A DNA stretch of 64,000 nt from Eleftheria terrae (GTDB taxonomy: Bacteria; Pseudomonadota; Gammaproteobacteria; Burkholderiales; Burkholderiaceae_C). Numbering within the stretch: position 1 is the first letter of the stretch; every line of letters begins with the position of its first letter. Of this stretch, positions 20,049 through 30,600 are shown one piece after another. The DNA lies in assembly GCF_030419005.1 (NCBI RefSeq), contig NZ_CP106951.1, positions 1,240,001-1,304,000 on the forward strand. The letters are read 5' to 3'. A program made the translations under genes and the position numbers. The notes below the pieces were generated by a model. That model saw nothing but the letters and a program-made list of their open reading frames with translations, was not told the DNA's origin and did no database searches.

Positions 20049-21059
20049 TCAGCGTCGCCCGCGCTGCAGGAAGGCGACCAGGATGATGGCAAAGCCCTGC
20101 ACCGCCGCGTTCAGGTACACGCTGATCAGGCTGGTGAGGTTGAGGATGTTGCTGATCACTGAAAGCAACACGGCGCCGATCACGGTGCCGGTGATGCTGC
20201 CGCTGCCGCCCTTGAGCGCCGTGCCGCCGACGATGACCGCGGCGATCGCCTCCAGCTCCCACAGCAGCCCGGTGGTCGGCGAGGCCGAGCCCAGCCGTGG
20301 CACGTAGAGCAAGGTGGCGATGCCCACGCAGCTGCCCAGCAGCACATAGGTGAGGACCTTGACCCGGTCCACGTCCACTGCCGCATAGCGGGCCACCTGC
20401 TCGTTGGAGCCGATGGCCTGCACATAGCGCCCATAGGCCGTGCGGTTGAGGATGAGGCCGCCGAGCAGCGCCACGGCCAGGAACACCCACACCGGCACCG
20501 GCACGCCCAGCAGGCTCGCGTAGTACACCGGGCTGTAGGCGTCCGACAGCGCGAGGTCGAGCGTCAGGGCGCCGCCATCGGAGAAGTAGGTGAGGTAGGC
20601 GCGGAAGATGCCCAGCGTGCCGAGCGTGACGATGAAGGGCTCGATGCGCCCCTTGGTGATCAGCAGCCCGTGCGCCAGGCCGAACAGCGCCCCAAGCAGC
20701 AAGGCGAACGCCATGCCGAGGGCCACCACCGCCAGCGGCGAAGCCAGCGCCGGCGCCAGCTTGTTCATCAGCAGGATCATGCTGCCGGCGATCAGGGCGG
20801 CCATCGAGCCGACCGACAGGTCGATGCCGCCGCAGATGATCACGAAGCACATGCCGACCGCGATGATGCCGATGAAGGCGGTACGGGTCAGCACGTTCAT
20901 GGCGTTGTCCAGCGAGGCGAAGTCGCTGTTGAGGGCAGCGCCTGCAACGCACAGCAGCGCCAGGCCGAGCAGCGGCCCCAGCGCGTGCAGCCGCGCAAGC
21001 GCCCGGCCGGCCCGGCCCGGGGCGCCGGCGGCACGATGGTCAGCGAGTTCCGGTGGCAT
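20049..21059 (-). CDS. Sugar ABC transporter permease (RbsC-like)
   Basis: Inner-membrane permease of 336 aa, BPD_transp_2 family, with about eight to ten hydrophobic helices. Typical segments are [66 protein letters not shown] (the cytoplasmic EAA-like loop) and a C-terminal [16 protein letters not shown]. The start at 21059 lies 20 bp inside the 3' end of the ATPase gene, so translation is probably coupled. It forms the homodimeric channel for the sugar. Confidence 0.93.
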   Translation of the reverse strand: MPPELADHRAAGAPGRAGRALARLHALGPLLGLALLCVAGAALNSDFASLDNAMNVLTRTAFIGIIAVGMCFVIICGGIDLSVGSMAALIAGSMILLMNKLAPALASPLAVVALGMAFALLLGALFGLAHGLLITKGRIEPFIVTLGTLGIFRAYLTYFSDGGALTLDLALSDAYSPVYYASLLGVPVPVWVFLAVALLGGLILNRTAYGRYVQAIGSNEQVARYAAVDVDRVKVLTYVLLGSCVGIATLLYVPRLGSASPTTGLLWELEAIAAVIVGGTALKGGSGSITGTVIGAVLLSVISNILNLTSLISVYLNAAVQGFAIILVAFLQRGRR

Positions 21060-22542
21060 GGGCGATCAGCTCCTCTTCGCTCAACGATTCGGCTCCCAGC
21101 GTGGCCTGCAGCCGGCCGGCACGCATCACGCAGACGCGGTGGCACAGGCCGATGAGCTCCATCAGCTCGGACGACACGACCACGACGGCACGGCCTTCCC
21201 GCGCCAGCCGCTGGATCAGGAAATAGATGTCGCGCTTGGCACCCACGTCCACGCCACGGGTCGGCTCGTCCAGCACGACCACCCGGGGGTCGGGGTGCAG
21301 CACCCGGGCCAGGGCCAGCTTCTGCTGGTTGCCGCCGGACAGCGCGCCGGCATGCACCGTGAGGGCACGGGTGCGAATGCCGAATTCGTCGACCGCGCGC
21401 TGCAGCGCGCGCTGCTCGGCCGGCAGGTCGAGCAGCGGCCTTGCATAGCGTTGCAGGGCCATCAGCGTGAGGTTCTCGCGCAGGCCAAGGCTCAGGTGCA
21501 GGCCGCGGCCCTTGCGGTCCTCGCTCAGGTAGGTCAGGCCGCTGGCGGCGGCGGCGCGCGGATCGCGGAAGCGCACCCGCCGGCCCTGCAGCTCCACCTG
21601 GCCGGCCGAGATCGGCCGCAGGCCCACCAGGGCCTCGAACAGCTCGGTGCGGCCGGCACCCACCAGGCCGGCGAAGCCCAGGATCTCGCCGCCGCGCACT
21701 TCGAAATCGATGCCCTCGGCCCAGCCTGGCACACCGAGTCCCGACACCTTCAGCAGGGCAGGCGCGGCAGCCGCCTCCCGGGGCAAGGGCTCGCGCGGCG
21801 GAAACAGGTCGCTCAGCTCGCGGCCCACCATCAGGCGCGCCATCTCCTGGCGGCTCAGCGCCGGGGTGGGCACCCGCGTCACGAAGCGGCCGTCGCGCAT
21901 CACCAGCACCTCGTCGGTGATGCGCTCGACCTCGTCGAGCTTGTGCGAGATGTAGAGCACCGTACGGCCTTCCCGGCGCAGCCGGTCGATCAGCCCGAAC
22001 AAGCGCTCGGTCTCCGACGGCGTGAGGGTGGCGGTCGGCTCGTCCATGATCAGCACGCGCGCCTGACGCGACAGCGCCTTGGCGATTTCCACCAGTTGCT
22101 TCTCGGCGACGATGAGGCGGTGCACCGGTGTGTCGGGGTCGCGTGCCAGCCCGACCATCTCGAGCACCGCCGCGGTCTCGCGCCGCATGGCGGCATCGTC
22201 GAGCCAGCAGCCGCGCCGCAGCTCATGGCCCAGGAAGACGTTCTGCGCGATGCTGAGGTGCTCCGCCAGGTTGAACTCCTGGTGGATCAGCACGATGCCC
22301 AGCGCCTCCGCTTCCCGCGGGCCCGCCAGGCGCAGGGGCCGGCCGTCGAGCCGCAGCGTGCCGCTGCTCGGCGCCTCGTAGCCTGCCAGGATCTTCATCA
22401 GCGTGGACTTGCCGGCGCCGTTCTCGCCCAGCAGCCCGTAGACGCGCCCCGGCGCCAGCTCGAAGCTCACGCCGTGCAGCACCGCCACCGCACCAAATGC
22501 CTTGGCAATGGCGTCGAAAGCGATGTGCGGCGTGGTGCTCAC
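21040..22542 (-). CDS. Sugar ABC transporter ATP-binding protein (RbsA/XylG-like, two domains)
   Basis: Energising subunit of 500 aa with two fused ATPase domains. Domain 1 has Walker [10 protein letters not shown] and Walker [12 protein letters not shown]. Domain 2 has the degenerate P-loop [10 protein letters not shown], the LSGGNQQK signature and [13 protein letters not shown]. This is the standard layout for RbsA/MglA/XylG carbohydrate importers. The GTG start (22542) overlaps the stop of the ROK gene by four bases (GTGA), so regulator and transporter are translationally coupled. Confidence 0.94.
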   Translation of the reverse strand: MSTTPHIAFDAIAKAFGAVAVLHGVSFELAPGRVYGLLGENGAGKSTLMKILAGYEAPSSGTLRLDGRPLRLAGPREAEALGIVLIHQEFNLAEHLSIAQNVFLGHELRRGCWLDDAAMRRETAAVLEMVGLARDPDTPVHRLIVAEKQLVEIAKALSRQARVLIMDEPTATLTPSETERLFGLIDRLRREGRTVLYISHKLDEVERITDEVLVMRDGRFVTRVPTPALSRQEMARLMVGRELSDLFPPREPLPREAAAAPALLKVSGLGVPGWAEGIDFEVRGGEILGFAGLVGAGRTELFEALVGLRPISAGQVELQGRRVRFRDPRAAAASGLTYLSEDRKGRGLHLSLGLRENLTLMALQRYARPLLDLPAEQRALQRAVDEFGIRTRALTVHAGALSGGNQQKLALARVLHPDPRVVVLDEPTRGVDVGAKRDIYFLIQRLAREGRAVVVVSSELMELIGLCHRVCVMRAGRLQATLGAESLSEEELIAHATGTR

Positions 22543-23744
22543 CGCCCTCTCCCCCGGCGATGCAGGCGCAGTGTTTCCTGCAGGGCCAGCACGCCAGCGC
22601 CCGACAGGCCGGCACGCTCACCGAGCGGCGCGTACTCGATCTGCAGGTGGCGGGTGGACAGCGCCAGCGAGCGCTGGTAGATGCTCTGCCGGATCGAGGC
22701 CAGGTACAGCGGGCCGATGCGCGCCAGCCCACCGCCAATGAAGATGTGCGAAGGATTGAAGAAGTTCACCAGCGAGGCCAGCATGCGCCCCAGCAGCTGC
22801 CCGCTGCGCTGGATGATGGCATTGGCCGCCACGTCGCCCGAGCGGCTGGCCTGGGCCACGTCCTCGGGCGTCAGCGTGCCCTGTGCTTGCAGGCGCTCGG
22901 CCAGCATGGCGCTCTCGCCGGCGCGCGCCGCCTCCATCGCCATGCGGGCCAGCGCCGGGCCGGCGGCCATCACCTCCACGCAGCCGAGGTTGCCGCAGTG
23001 GCAGCGCGGGCCGTCATGGTCGACGCAGATGTGGCCGACGTCGCCGGCGGAGCCCTCGGCGCCACGGTAGACCTCGCCGTGGCAGACGATGCCGCAGCCA
23101 ATGCCGGTGCCGGCCTTGATCACCAGGAAATCGCTGAGCCGTCGCTGAAGGCGGCCCAGCTCGCCGAGGGCCATCAGGTTCACATCGTTGTCGATGAAGG
23201 CCGGGGCGCGGTAGTCCTCGCGCAGGTATTCGCGGATCGAAAAACCTTCCCAGCCCGGCATCAGCGGCGGGTTGACCAGCAAGCCGCTGTCGAATTCCAC
23301 CGGCCCGGGCACGCCCATGCCGATGCCGATGACCTGCGAGGCACTGGCGCCCGCCTGCTGCAGCAGCTGGCGCAGCAGGATGCGCACGCGCGACACCGTC
23401 ACGCCGGGGCCAGCCCGCACGTCGGCCGCCTCGCTGTGGTACGCCAGCACCGTCAGGTCCGGCGCCATCACGGCCAGCGCGAGGCTGGTGGCACCGAGGT
23501 CGATGGCCAGCAGGACGCCCATGCGATGGGCCAGCCGCAGCAGCTCGGGCCGCCGGCCGCCGGTGGAGGGCTGTGGGCCGACCTCCTCCAGCAGGCCGCG
23601 CTCCACCAGGGCGGCGACCGCCGCATTGGCCTTGCTCTTCGAGAAGTCCGCCTGCCCCGCCAATTCATGACGTGAAGCGCCTCCGGACCAGAACACGGTC
23701 TCGAGAACGCGAAACTCGGCAGGCGAGAGATCGTCCCAATCCAT
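22539..23744 (-). CDS. ROK-family transcriptional regulator
   Basis: NagC/XylR-type repressor of 401 aa and first gene of the sugar operon. A winged helix (about 8-60, HELAGQADFSKSKANAAVAALVERGLLEE) precedes a ROK sugar-kinase-like fold with DLGATSLALAV, GIGMGVPGPVEFD, IDNDVNLMALGE and KAGTGIGCGI. The zinc cluster CHCGNLGCVEV is complete, as required for ROK folding. ATG 23744 is preceded by AGGAG. It probably represses the operon until the sugar or its phosphate binds. Perfect inverted repeats at 23804-23821 and 23834-23843 upstream are candidate sites for autoregulation. Confidence 0.92.
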   Translation of the reverse strand: MDWDDLSPAEFRVLETVFWSGGASRHELAGQADFSKSKANAAVAALVERGLLEEVGPQPSTGGRRPELLRLAHRMGVLLAIDLGATSLALAVMAPDLTVLAYHSEAADVRAGPGVTVSRVRILLRQLLQQAGASASQVIGIGMGVPGPVEFDSGLLVNPPLMPGWEGFSIREYLREDYRAPAFIDNDVNLMALGELGRLQRRLSDFLVIKAGTGIGCGIVCHGEVYRGAEGSAGDVGHICVDHDGPRCHCGNLGCVEVMAAGPALARMAMEAARAGESAMLAERLQAQGTLTPEDVAQASRSGDVAANAIIQRSGQLLGRMLASLVNFFNPSHIFIGGGLARIGPLYLASIRQSIYQRSLALSTRHLQIEYAPLGERAGLSGAGVLALQETLRLHRRGRGR

Positions 23745-23803
23745 CAAGCGGGTCTCCTGAACCCGGCCCGTCTTGCAGCGGACCGTGGCGAAGCAGATGC
23801 TAG

Positions 23804-23821
23804 GCAGCCGACTTCGGCTGC
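23804..23821. promoter_or_regulatory. Candidate ROK operator (8-2-8 inverted repeat)
   Basis: GCAGCCGA-CT-TCGGCTGC is a perfect 18-bp inverted repeat, 60 bp upstream of the ROK start codon. A second perfect palindrome, TTTGGCCAAA (23834-23843), lies 13 bp further upstream. They sit where the operon's promoter should be. Assignment to the ROK protein is inference. Confidence 0.5.
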
Positions 23822-23903
23822 TCAAGACTGATGTTTGGCCAAATACTGGCCGAAGTGGGACGATGATGCCGCAAGCCGGCGACCCGAGGGCCGCCTGCCG
23901 GCG

Positions 23904-24347
23904 TCAGGGCTGCAAGGAGGAGGCTGCCGGCTGCACCGGCGCCGGGGCGACGGGCGCCGCGGCGGGCAGTTCCCGGGTCACGGTTTCCTTGTAGATGCCG
24001 CCGGCCTCCACGCTGCCGCGGGCGGTGCCCTCACCACGCACGCGGGCCTGGCAATCTGCGCGGTCGGCCTGCGGCAGGGCGTCGCAGCGGGCCATGGCGT
24101 TGCGCTGGTATTGCGTGTTGGCGCCATCGAGTTGCCCACGACGCGCCTCCTCGCGTGCGGCGCCGGCTTCCTTCAAGCAGGTGGCCCGGTCCTGGTGCGA
24201 CCAGCCGCTCTCGCAGGCGGCCCGCTCGGCGCGATAGCGCTCCTGCGACGAGGGTGGCGGATCAGCGGCCCACACCGGGGCAGCTGCAACGAGTGCGCCG
24301 GCAGCAGCCAGGGCGAGGCGGCGGGGCAAGGAAAGACAGGCGTTCAT
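23904..24347 (-). CDS. Hypothetical secreted cysteine-containing protein
   Basis: Protein of 147 aa with an N-terminal signal peptide (basic start, Ala-rich core, VWAAD cleavage near residue 28). The mature protein is charged and helical, with Cys in ERAACESGW, ATCLKEAGAAREEARRGQL, MARCDALP and DCQARVRGEG, so two disulphides are possible in the periplasm. The C-terminus is Ala/Pro-rich. Similar small periplasmic proteins are common in Burkholderiales without known function. It ends 160 bp upstream of the ROK start on the same strand and probably has its own promoter. Confidence 0.72.
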   Translation of the reverse strand: MNACLSLPRRLALAAAGALVAAAPVWAADPPPSSQERYRAERAACESGWSHQDRATCLKEAGAAREEARRGQLDGANTQYQRNAMARCDALPQADRADCQARVRGEGTARGSVEAGGIYKETVTRELPAAAPVAPAPVQPAASSLQP

Positions 24348-24531
24348 GCAAAGCTCCTGGTCGTTTTGGCTCGCACCAGTCTAGGGTGGCACGAGCCGCC
24401 GCCCTGTCGGACGGCCACCAGGCTGTCGTCCGCCAACGCCGACCGGCTGTAGGACGCTCCTGACAGGCCCGGCCCGCGCTCACCGCGCCGCCCGCGAGAG
24501 CGCGCCGGTCTGCAGGCCTGCTGCGCAGCCG

Positions 24532-27327
24532 CTACCCGCGAATCTCCTGCCCGCCGCCCAGCAGGTGCGCAATGACGGCCAGCAAGCGCGGGATCGCGAC
24601 CGGCTTCACCAGGTGCTCGTCAAACCGGGCCTCGAGGGCACGCGCCCGGTCCGGCTCGCGGCCGTAGCCGGTGAGCGCCACCAGCCGCAGACCGGCCAGG
24701 CCCGGGTCGGCGCGCAAGGTACTGGCCAGCTGGTAGCCGTCGATGCCGGGCAGGCCGATGTCGAGCACCGCCACCTGCGCGTCGAAGGACCGCAGCACCT
24801 GGAGGGCGGCGCCCGCATCTGCCGCGGTCTTCACCTGGTGGCCTGCATCGCCGAGCACAAGGGCCAGCGAATTGGCCGCATCCAGGTTGTCGTCGACGAT
24901 CAGGATGCGGGCGCGCGGGGCATCGGGCACTGCCGCCGCCGGCGTCGTTGCCTCGTTCGTGCCCGCCGGCGGGCCGGCCCCCAGCAGCGGCAGGCGCACG
25001 ACGAACCGGCTGCCGCGGCCGGGCCCCTCGCTGCTGGCGCTCACCGTGCCGCCATGCATGGCCACCAGCGTGCGAACGATGGCCAGCCCCAGCCCGAGCC
25101 CGCCGGCACGCCGGTCGAGCGCCTGGCCGCCCTGCACGAACAGCTCGAACACATGCGGCAGCAGTTGCGCCGGGATGCCGCTGCCCTCGTCTTCCACCGC
25201 CAGCTCCGCCTGGCCGGCAGCTGCGCTGAGGCGCAGCGTGATGCGGCCGTCCGCTGGCGTGAACTTGAGCGCGTTCGTCAGCAGGTTGCACACCACCTGC
25301 ACCAGGCGTACCGGGTCGCCCTCGACGCGCACCGGCTGCGCCGGCAGCGCGAGCTCCACCGGCCTGGCGCGGTCCTTCCCGGCCGGCTCCACCAGTTCCA
25401 TTGCGCGCTCCACCACGGCCTGCAGCTCCAGCGGCGCCAGCTCCAGCTGCACCTTGCCGCGGGTGATGCGGGAAACGTCCAGCAAGTCGTCCACCAGGCG
25501 GGACAGATGGGCCACCTGCCGCTCGATCACGCCGCGCTCGAAGGTGTGGTGCCCTTCGTCGCGCCGCGCCATCAGGTGCAGCGCGGTGGTGATGGGGGCC
25601 AGCGGGTTGCGCAATTCGTGTCCGAGCATGGCAAGGAATTCGTCCTTTGCGCGGTTGGCCGTCTCGGCCTGCTCGCGAGCCGCTTCGGCGTCGGCATAGA
25701 GCCGCGCGTTGTCCAGCGCCAGCGCCGCGCGCCGCGCGAGCTCGGCGATCAGCGCACGGTCGTCGCGGCTCAGCGCGCGCCCGGACTCGGCTTGCACGGC
25801 TCCCAGCGCACCGATGATGCGGCCACGCGCCACCAGGGGCACCACAAAATGGGCCCGCATGCCGAGCCCCCGGGCGAACTCGCGAAACTGCGGATCGTCG
25901 ATCGCCTCGAGGTCCTCGGGCGAGTCGAACTGCGCATGGTGGGCGCTTCCGGTCGCCACCGCCCAGGCCAGCGTGCCAGGGGTGCCCGATCCGCCGCGCC
26001 ACCGGAGGCCGAGTTCCACCGCCTGCCGGCTGCGCTCGGCATCGGCGTGGTAGGCCAGGGCTCGCTGCAGGCCGCCCTCGGCATCCAGCAGGTCGATGCA
26101 GCACCAGTCCACGATGGCCGGCACCATCACCGATGCAACGGCCTGCAAGGTGGTGCGCGACTCCAGCGAATTCGACAGTTCGCTGCCCGAGGACGCGAGT
26201 AGCTCGAGGCGGCCGCGGGCCTGCTCGGCCGCGGCACGAGCTGAGCGCTCGGCACCGAGCAGGCGTTCACGCTCGGCTTCACTGCGCGCGCGCTGGCTGG
26301 CCGAGGCGCCGAGCGCATCGGCCACCGACTGCACCTCCAGGATGTCGCTGGCGGGCAGTTGCGGCAGCTCGCCTCGGCCCACCGCGAGCGCCGCCAGGCG
26401 CAGCTCGTCGATCGGGCCACTGATGCGGCGCGCCGCGGCGAGGGCCAGTGCCACGCCCAGTACCAGCGACAGCAGGAAGCCACCGCCATAGGTCGCGAGC
26501 GCCCGCGTGGCCTCGGCCTCGACCGCCGCTGTCGGCCGGCCGACAGCCACCGTCCAGCCGGTCGCCGGTGACCGCACGTAGGCGGTGTAGACCCGGTCGC
26601 CCTCGGTTGCCCGCGTGACGCCCACGCCTTCGTCGGCCGGCGAGGCGAGCAGCTGGGCCAGGGTGGGCGACGGCGGCCGGCCCACCGTCTGGTCCAGGCT
26701 GCGCGAGCGCGCCACCCGGGCATTGCGGTCATCGAACACCGCCACCACACCGTCGGGCGGCACCTTCTGGGCCTGCACCACGGCCAGGAAGCTTGCCGGT
26801 TTGAGCACCCCGGTCAGCACATAGCGCAGCCGCCCCTCTCGGCGTACCGGCACGCGCACCGGCACGCCCCACTCCCCGCGCGGCCCGACCGCCAGGCGGC
26901 CCACCGACGGCCGGCCGCTGCGCACCACCTGCAGCAGGCTGTCCGGCTCCACCACCTGGCGCGGCATGCCGTGGCCGCCCGGGTAGCCGGTGTGCACCAG
27001 CACGCGGCCCTCCACGTCGCTCAGGATCAGGTTGCGCCAGTCCGGCAGGCTGGCTATCGCCCGGCGGGCCTGCCCGTCGTAAGCGGCCGGATCGCCGGCA
27101 TCCAGCAGCGGCGAAGCCGACAGCGCCTCCAGCACGGCAATGTTGCGCCGCAGCTCCGCGTCCACCGCGCTGGCCAGCGCCCGGGTGACGTCCAAGGTGG
27201 CCTGCTGGGCCTGGTGGCGCTGCTCTTTCACCAGCGCCACGAGGGCCGCCCCGGAGCCGAGTGCGAGCGGAAAGATGCCGGCCACCGCGAGCAGCAGCAG
27301 GCGTTGTTGCAGCGGAACGGTGCGCAT
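24532..27327 (-). CDS. Hybrid sensor histidine kinase (dCache-HAMP-GAF-HisKA-HATPase-REC)
   Basis: Membrane kinase of 931 aa. TM1 is about 10-30. A periplasmic dCache-like region (35-280) contains DWRNLILSDVEGRVLVHTG and YVLTGVLKPASF. TM2 is about 280-300, followed by a HAMP-like stretch (AARRISGPIDELRLAALAVGRGEL). A GAF domain (about 370-530) has VVPLVARGRIIGALGAVQ. HisKA carries His570 in GHELRNPLAP; the ATPase has NLLTNALKFTP and GLGLGLAIV. The C-terminal receiver has acceptor Asp856 in VLDIGLPGIDGYQLA. It is divergent from the second hybrid kinase at 27609, with a 281-bp shared control region. The signal is unknown; Cache domains usually bind small organic molecules. Confidence 0.9.
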   Translation of the reverse strand: MRTVPLQQRLLLLAVAGIFPLALGSGAALVALVKEQRHQAQQATLDVTRALASAVDAELRRNIAVLEALSASPLLDAGDPAAYDGQARRAIASLPDWRNLILSDVEGRVLVHTGYPGGHGMPRQVVEPDSLLQVVRSGRPSVGRLAVGPRGEWGVPVRVPVRREGRLRYVLTGVLKPASFLAVVQAQKVPPDGVVAVFDDRNARVARSRSLDQTVGRPPSPTLAQLLASPADEGVGVTRATEGDRVYTAYVRSPATGWTVAVGRPTAAVEAEATRALATYGGGFLLSLVLGVALALAAARRISGPIDELRLAALAVGRGELPQLPASDILEVQSVADALGASASQRARSEAERERLLGAERSARAAAEQARGRLELLASSGSELSNSLESRTTLQAVASVMVPAIVDWCCIDLLDAEGGLQRALAYHADAERSRQAVELGLRWRGGSGTPGTLAWAVATGSAHHAQFDSPEDLEAIDDPQFREFARGLGMRAHFVVPLVARGRIIGALGAVQAESGRALSRDDRALIAELARRAALALDNARLYADAEAAREQAETANRAKDEFLAMLGHELRNPLAPITTALHLMARRDEGHHTFERGVIERQVAHLSRLVDDLLDVSRITRGKVQLELAPLELQAVVERAMELVEPAGKDRARPVELALPAQPVRVEGDPVRLVQVVCNLLTNALKFTPADGRITLRLSAAAGQAELAVEDEGSGIPAQLLPHVFELFVQGGQALDRRAGGLGLGLAIVRTLVAMHGGTVSASSEGPGRGSRFVVRLPLLGAGPPAGTNEATTPAAAVPDAPRARILIVDDNLDAANSLALVLGDAGHQVKTAADAGAALQVLRSFDAQVAVLDIGLPGIDGYQLASTLRADPGLAGLRLVALTGYGREPDRARALEARFDEHLVKPVAIPRLLAVIAHLLGGGQEIRG

Positions 27328-27521
27328 CCGGAGTGCGGCCGCCGCGCGCGGGTGGCCAGAGGTGTCGAAGCCGGTGAGTCTAGCCTGCGCCCCGAGAGGC
27401 CGCAGGGCGTGTTTGCGCGGGGGCGGCCAGCGAGAGCCCGCAGAAGAGCAGGACTGCTATTTGCTACGCAGGCACGCCAGCTTCTCTGGGGAGTCCGGAC
27501 AGCCACCACACTGCATCTTCC

Positions 27522-27552
27522 TTTTACAAATCGAGCACCGCTGACTGTAAAA
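27522..27552. promoter_or_regulatory. Inverted repeat between divergent kinases
   Basis: TTTTACA (27522-27528) and TGTAAAA (27546-27552) form a perfect 7-bp inverted repeat with a 17-bp spacer. It lies in the only A+T-rich patch between the two divergent hybrid kinase genes, 57 bp before the second. It is a candidate regulator site; no family assigned. Confidence 0.4.
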
Positions 27553-27608
27553 ATCGCCGCACTTGCCGCCGGCGACCCTGCCGGGAGCCGTCCTCCGACC
27601 CACTTGCC

Positions 27609-30600
27609 ATGCCCATTGAACACACTCGACACGCCCTCCTCTATCTGCTGATCGCCGGCATTGCCGCCGGCATTTTTGCGGTGGACGCCGTCACGCAGCT
27701 CGGCGTCACCGAGTGGATGCTCTATCTGGTGCCCGTGGCCCTCTGCCTGTTCCAGCCGCGCCCGGGAGTGCCGCTGGCGACAGCTGCTGCCTCGACCGTG
27801 CTGACCGTGGCAGGCTGGCTCATTTCGCCGGCCGGAGTGTCAGCGCAACTGGCGCTCATCAACCGCTCGGTCGGGATGGCTGCCATGTGGGTGGTGGGCC
27901 TGCTGGTGGCCCGGGTGCTGCGCGTGCGGCAAGCCGAGCAGGCACAAATGTGGGTCAACGGCGGTGAAACGATCGTGGCGCAGGCGCTGGTGGGCGAGCA
28001 AAGCCGCACCGAGGTGGCCGACAACGCGCTGGCCACCCTGGCCCGCTATGTCGGTGCCCAGGTGGGCGTGCTGTACCGGCTGGAAGGCCAGGTGCTGGTA
28101 CGCACCGGCGCCTTCGCCTGCGATCCAGCGCAGGGTCCGCCCGAGCGCCTGGAGCTCGGGCATGGCCTGGCCGGCCAAGCGGCACGTGAAGAGCAGCCTC
28201 AGCTGGTGGAACATCTGCCCGAGCATTACCTGCGGGTGGCATCAGCGCTCGGCCATGGGGCTCCGCGTGCCGTGCTGCTGCTGCCGATCCGCCACAGCCG
28301 CCACACCCTGGGCGTGCTGGAGCTGGGTTTCGTGACGCCGCCGCCAGCGCGGCAGTCGCTGCTCGCGCTGGCCAACGCCGTGGGCGATCCGATCGCCCAG
28401 GCCTTGCGCTCCGCGGCCTACCGCGAACGCCTGGTGGAGTTGCTGGAGGAAACACAGCGACAGAGCGAGGAGCTGCAGGCCCAGCAGGAGGAACTGCGGG
28501 TGTCCAACGAGGAGCTCGAAGCGCAGGCCCGGGCGCTGCAGGACTCCCAGGCCCGCCTGGAGCTGCAGCAGACCGAGCTGGAGCAGAGCAATGTGCTGCT
28601 GGAGGAGCAGACCCAGCGGCTGGAGCGCCAGAAGGAGGACTTGCTGGTGGTCCAGCGCGCCCTGCAGCTGAACGCCGAGCAACTGGAAGCGGCCAACCGG
28701 CACAAGTCGGAGTTCCTGGCCAACATGTCCCACGAGCTGCGCACGCCGCTCAACAGCGCGCTGATCCTGTCCAAGCTGCTGGCCGACAACAAGGAAGGCA
28801 CGCTCACCCAGGAGCAGGTGCGCTACGCCACCTCGGTGCATGCAGCCAACAACGACCTGCTCACGCTCATCAACGACATCCTCGACCTCTCCCGCATCGA
28901 GGCCGGCCATGTCGAGGTGCATGCCGAGGCGCTGCAGCTCGATGGCCTGCTGCAACGGCTGAAGGACACCTTCATGCCGATCGCCGAGGAAAAGTCGCTG
29001 CGCTTCGGCGTGGAGGTGGCGCGCAACGCGCCGTCCGCCTTGCTGACCGACGGGCAGCGCGTGCTGCAGGTGCTGAAGAACCTGTTGTCCAATGCCTTCA
29101 AGTTCACCGCGCAGGGCGAGGTCACCCTGACGGTGTCGTCGGCCGGCCCCGGCCGCGTCGCGTTTGCCGTGCGCGACAGCGGCATCGGCATTCCCGAGCA
29201 CCAGCACGAGGTCATCTTCGAGGCCTTCCGTCAGGCGGACGGCTCCACCAGCCGCAAGTACGGCGGCACCGGCCTGGGCCTGTCGATATCCAAGGAGCTG
29301 GCCGAGCTGCTGGGCGGCCGCATCCTGCTCGACAGCGCGCCCGGCCAGGGCAGCACCTTCACCCTCGAACTCCCGGTGCAATGGCAGCCGGCGGCATCCG
29401 CACCCAAAGCGCCCGCCCCCCACCCGGCACCGGCAGCGGCCGTGGTCACGGCGGTGGTGGCGCCGCCGGTGCCGGCGCCCTTGCCTGCCGTTGCACGCCA
29501 GCAGCCGGCCGACCCGCCCCTGGCGCCCATTCCTCCGCCGGCCTTCGACGACGACCGCAGCCGTCGTTCGCGGCCACAGCGGCTCATCCTGGTCATCGAG
29601 GACGACGCCCGCTTCTCCCGCGTGCTCTATGACCTGGCCCATGAGCAGGACTTCGATTGCGTGGTGGCCAACAACGGCGCAGAAGGCCTGCGCCTGGCAC
29701 GCGAGCTGCAACCGAGCGGCATCCTGCTCGACATCGGCCTGCCCGACCAGTCGGGGCTGGGCGTGCTGGAGCAGCTCAAGCGCGATTCGTCCACCCGTCA
29801 CCTGCCGGTGCACATGGTGTCGCTGCACGACCGCGCCCACACGGCGCTCGAGCTGGGCGCCATCGGCTATGCACTGAAGCCGGTCGGGCGCGAGCAGTTG
29901 CTGGGAGCGCTGGCCAAGATCGAGGACAAGCTCCGGCAGCAAGTGCGGCAGGTGTTGGTGGTGGAAGACGATGCGCAGTTGCGCGACAACATCGGCCTGC
30001 TGCTTGGCAGCGACCAGGCCCGCATCACCGCGGTGGGCACCGTGCAGGATGCGCTGGCGCAGCTGTCGGCGCAGACCTTCGACTGCATGGTGACCGACCT
30101 GTCGCTGCCGGACGGCTCGGGCTTCGAGCTGTTGGAGCAGATGGCCGAGGGCGGCGACTACGCCTTCCCGCCCGTGATCGTCTACACCGGCCGCACCCTC
30201 ACCAGCGACGAGGAACAGCGCCTGCGCCGCTACTCGCGCTCCATCATCATCAAGGGCGCCCGCTCGCCGGACCGCCTGCTCGACGAGGTCACCCTGTTCC
30301 TGCACAGCGTGGAGTCGGCCCTGCCACCCGACCATCAGCGGCTGCTCAAGCAGGCGCGTCAGCGCGACGTGGTGCTGGACGGCCGCACCATCCTGCTGGC
30401 CGAGGACGATGTGCGCAACGTCTACGCGCTCTCCAGCGTGCTGGAGCCGCTGGGTGCCACCCTGGCCATCGCCCGCAACGGCCGCGAGGCGCTGCAGCGC
30501 CTGGACGCCGATGGCGCCAACATCGACCTGGTGCTGATGGACATCATGATGCCGGAGATGGACGGGCTGACCGCGATCCGCGAGCTGAGGACCCGCCCGC

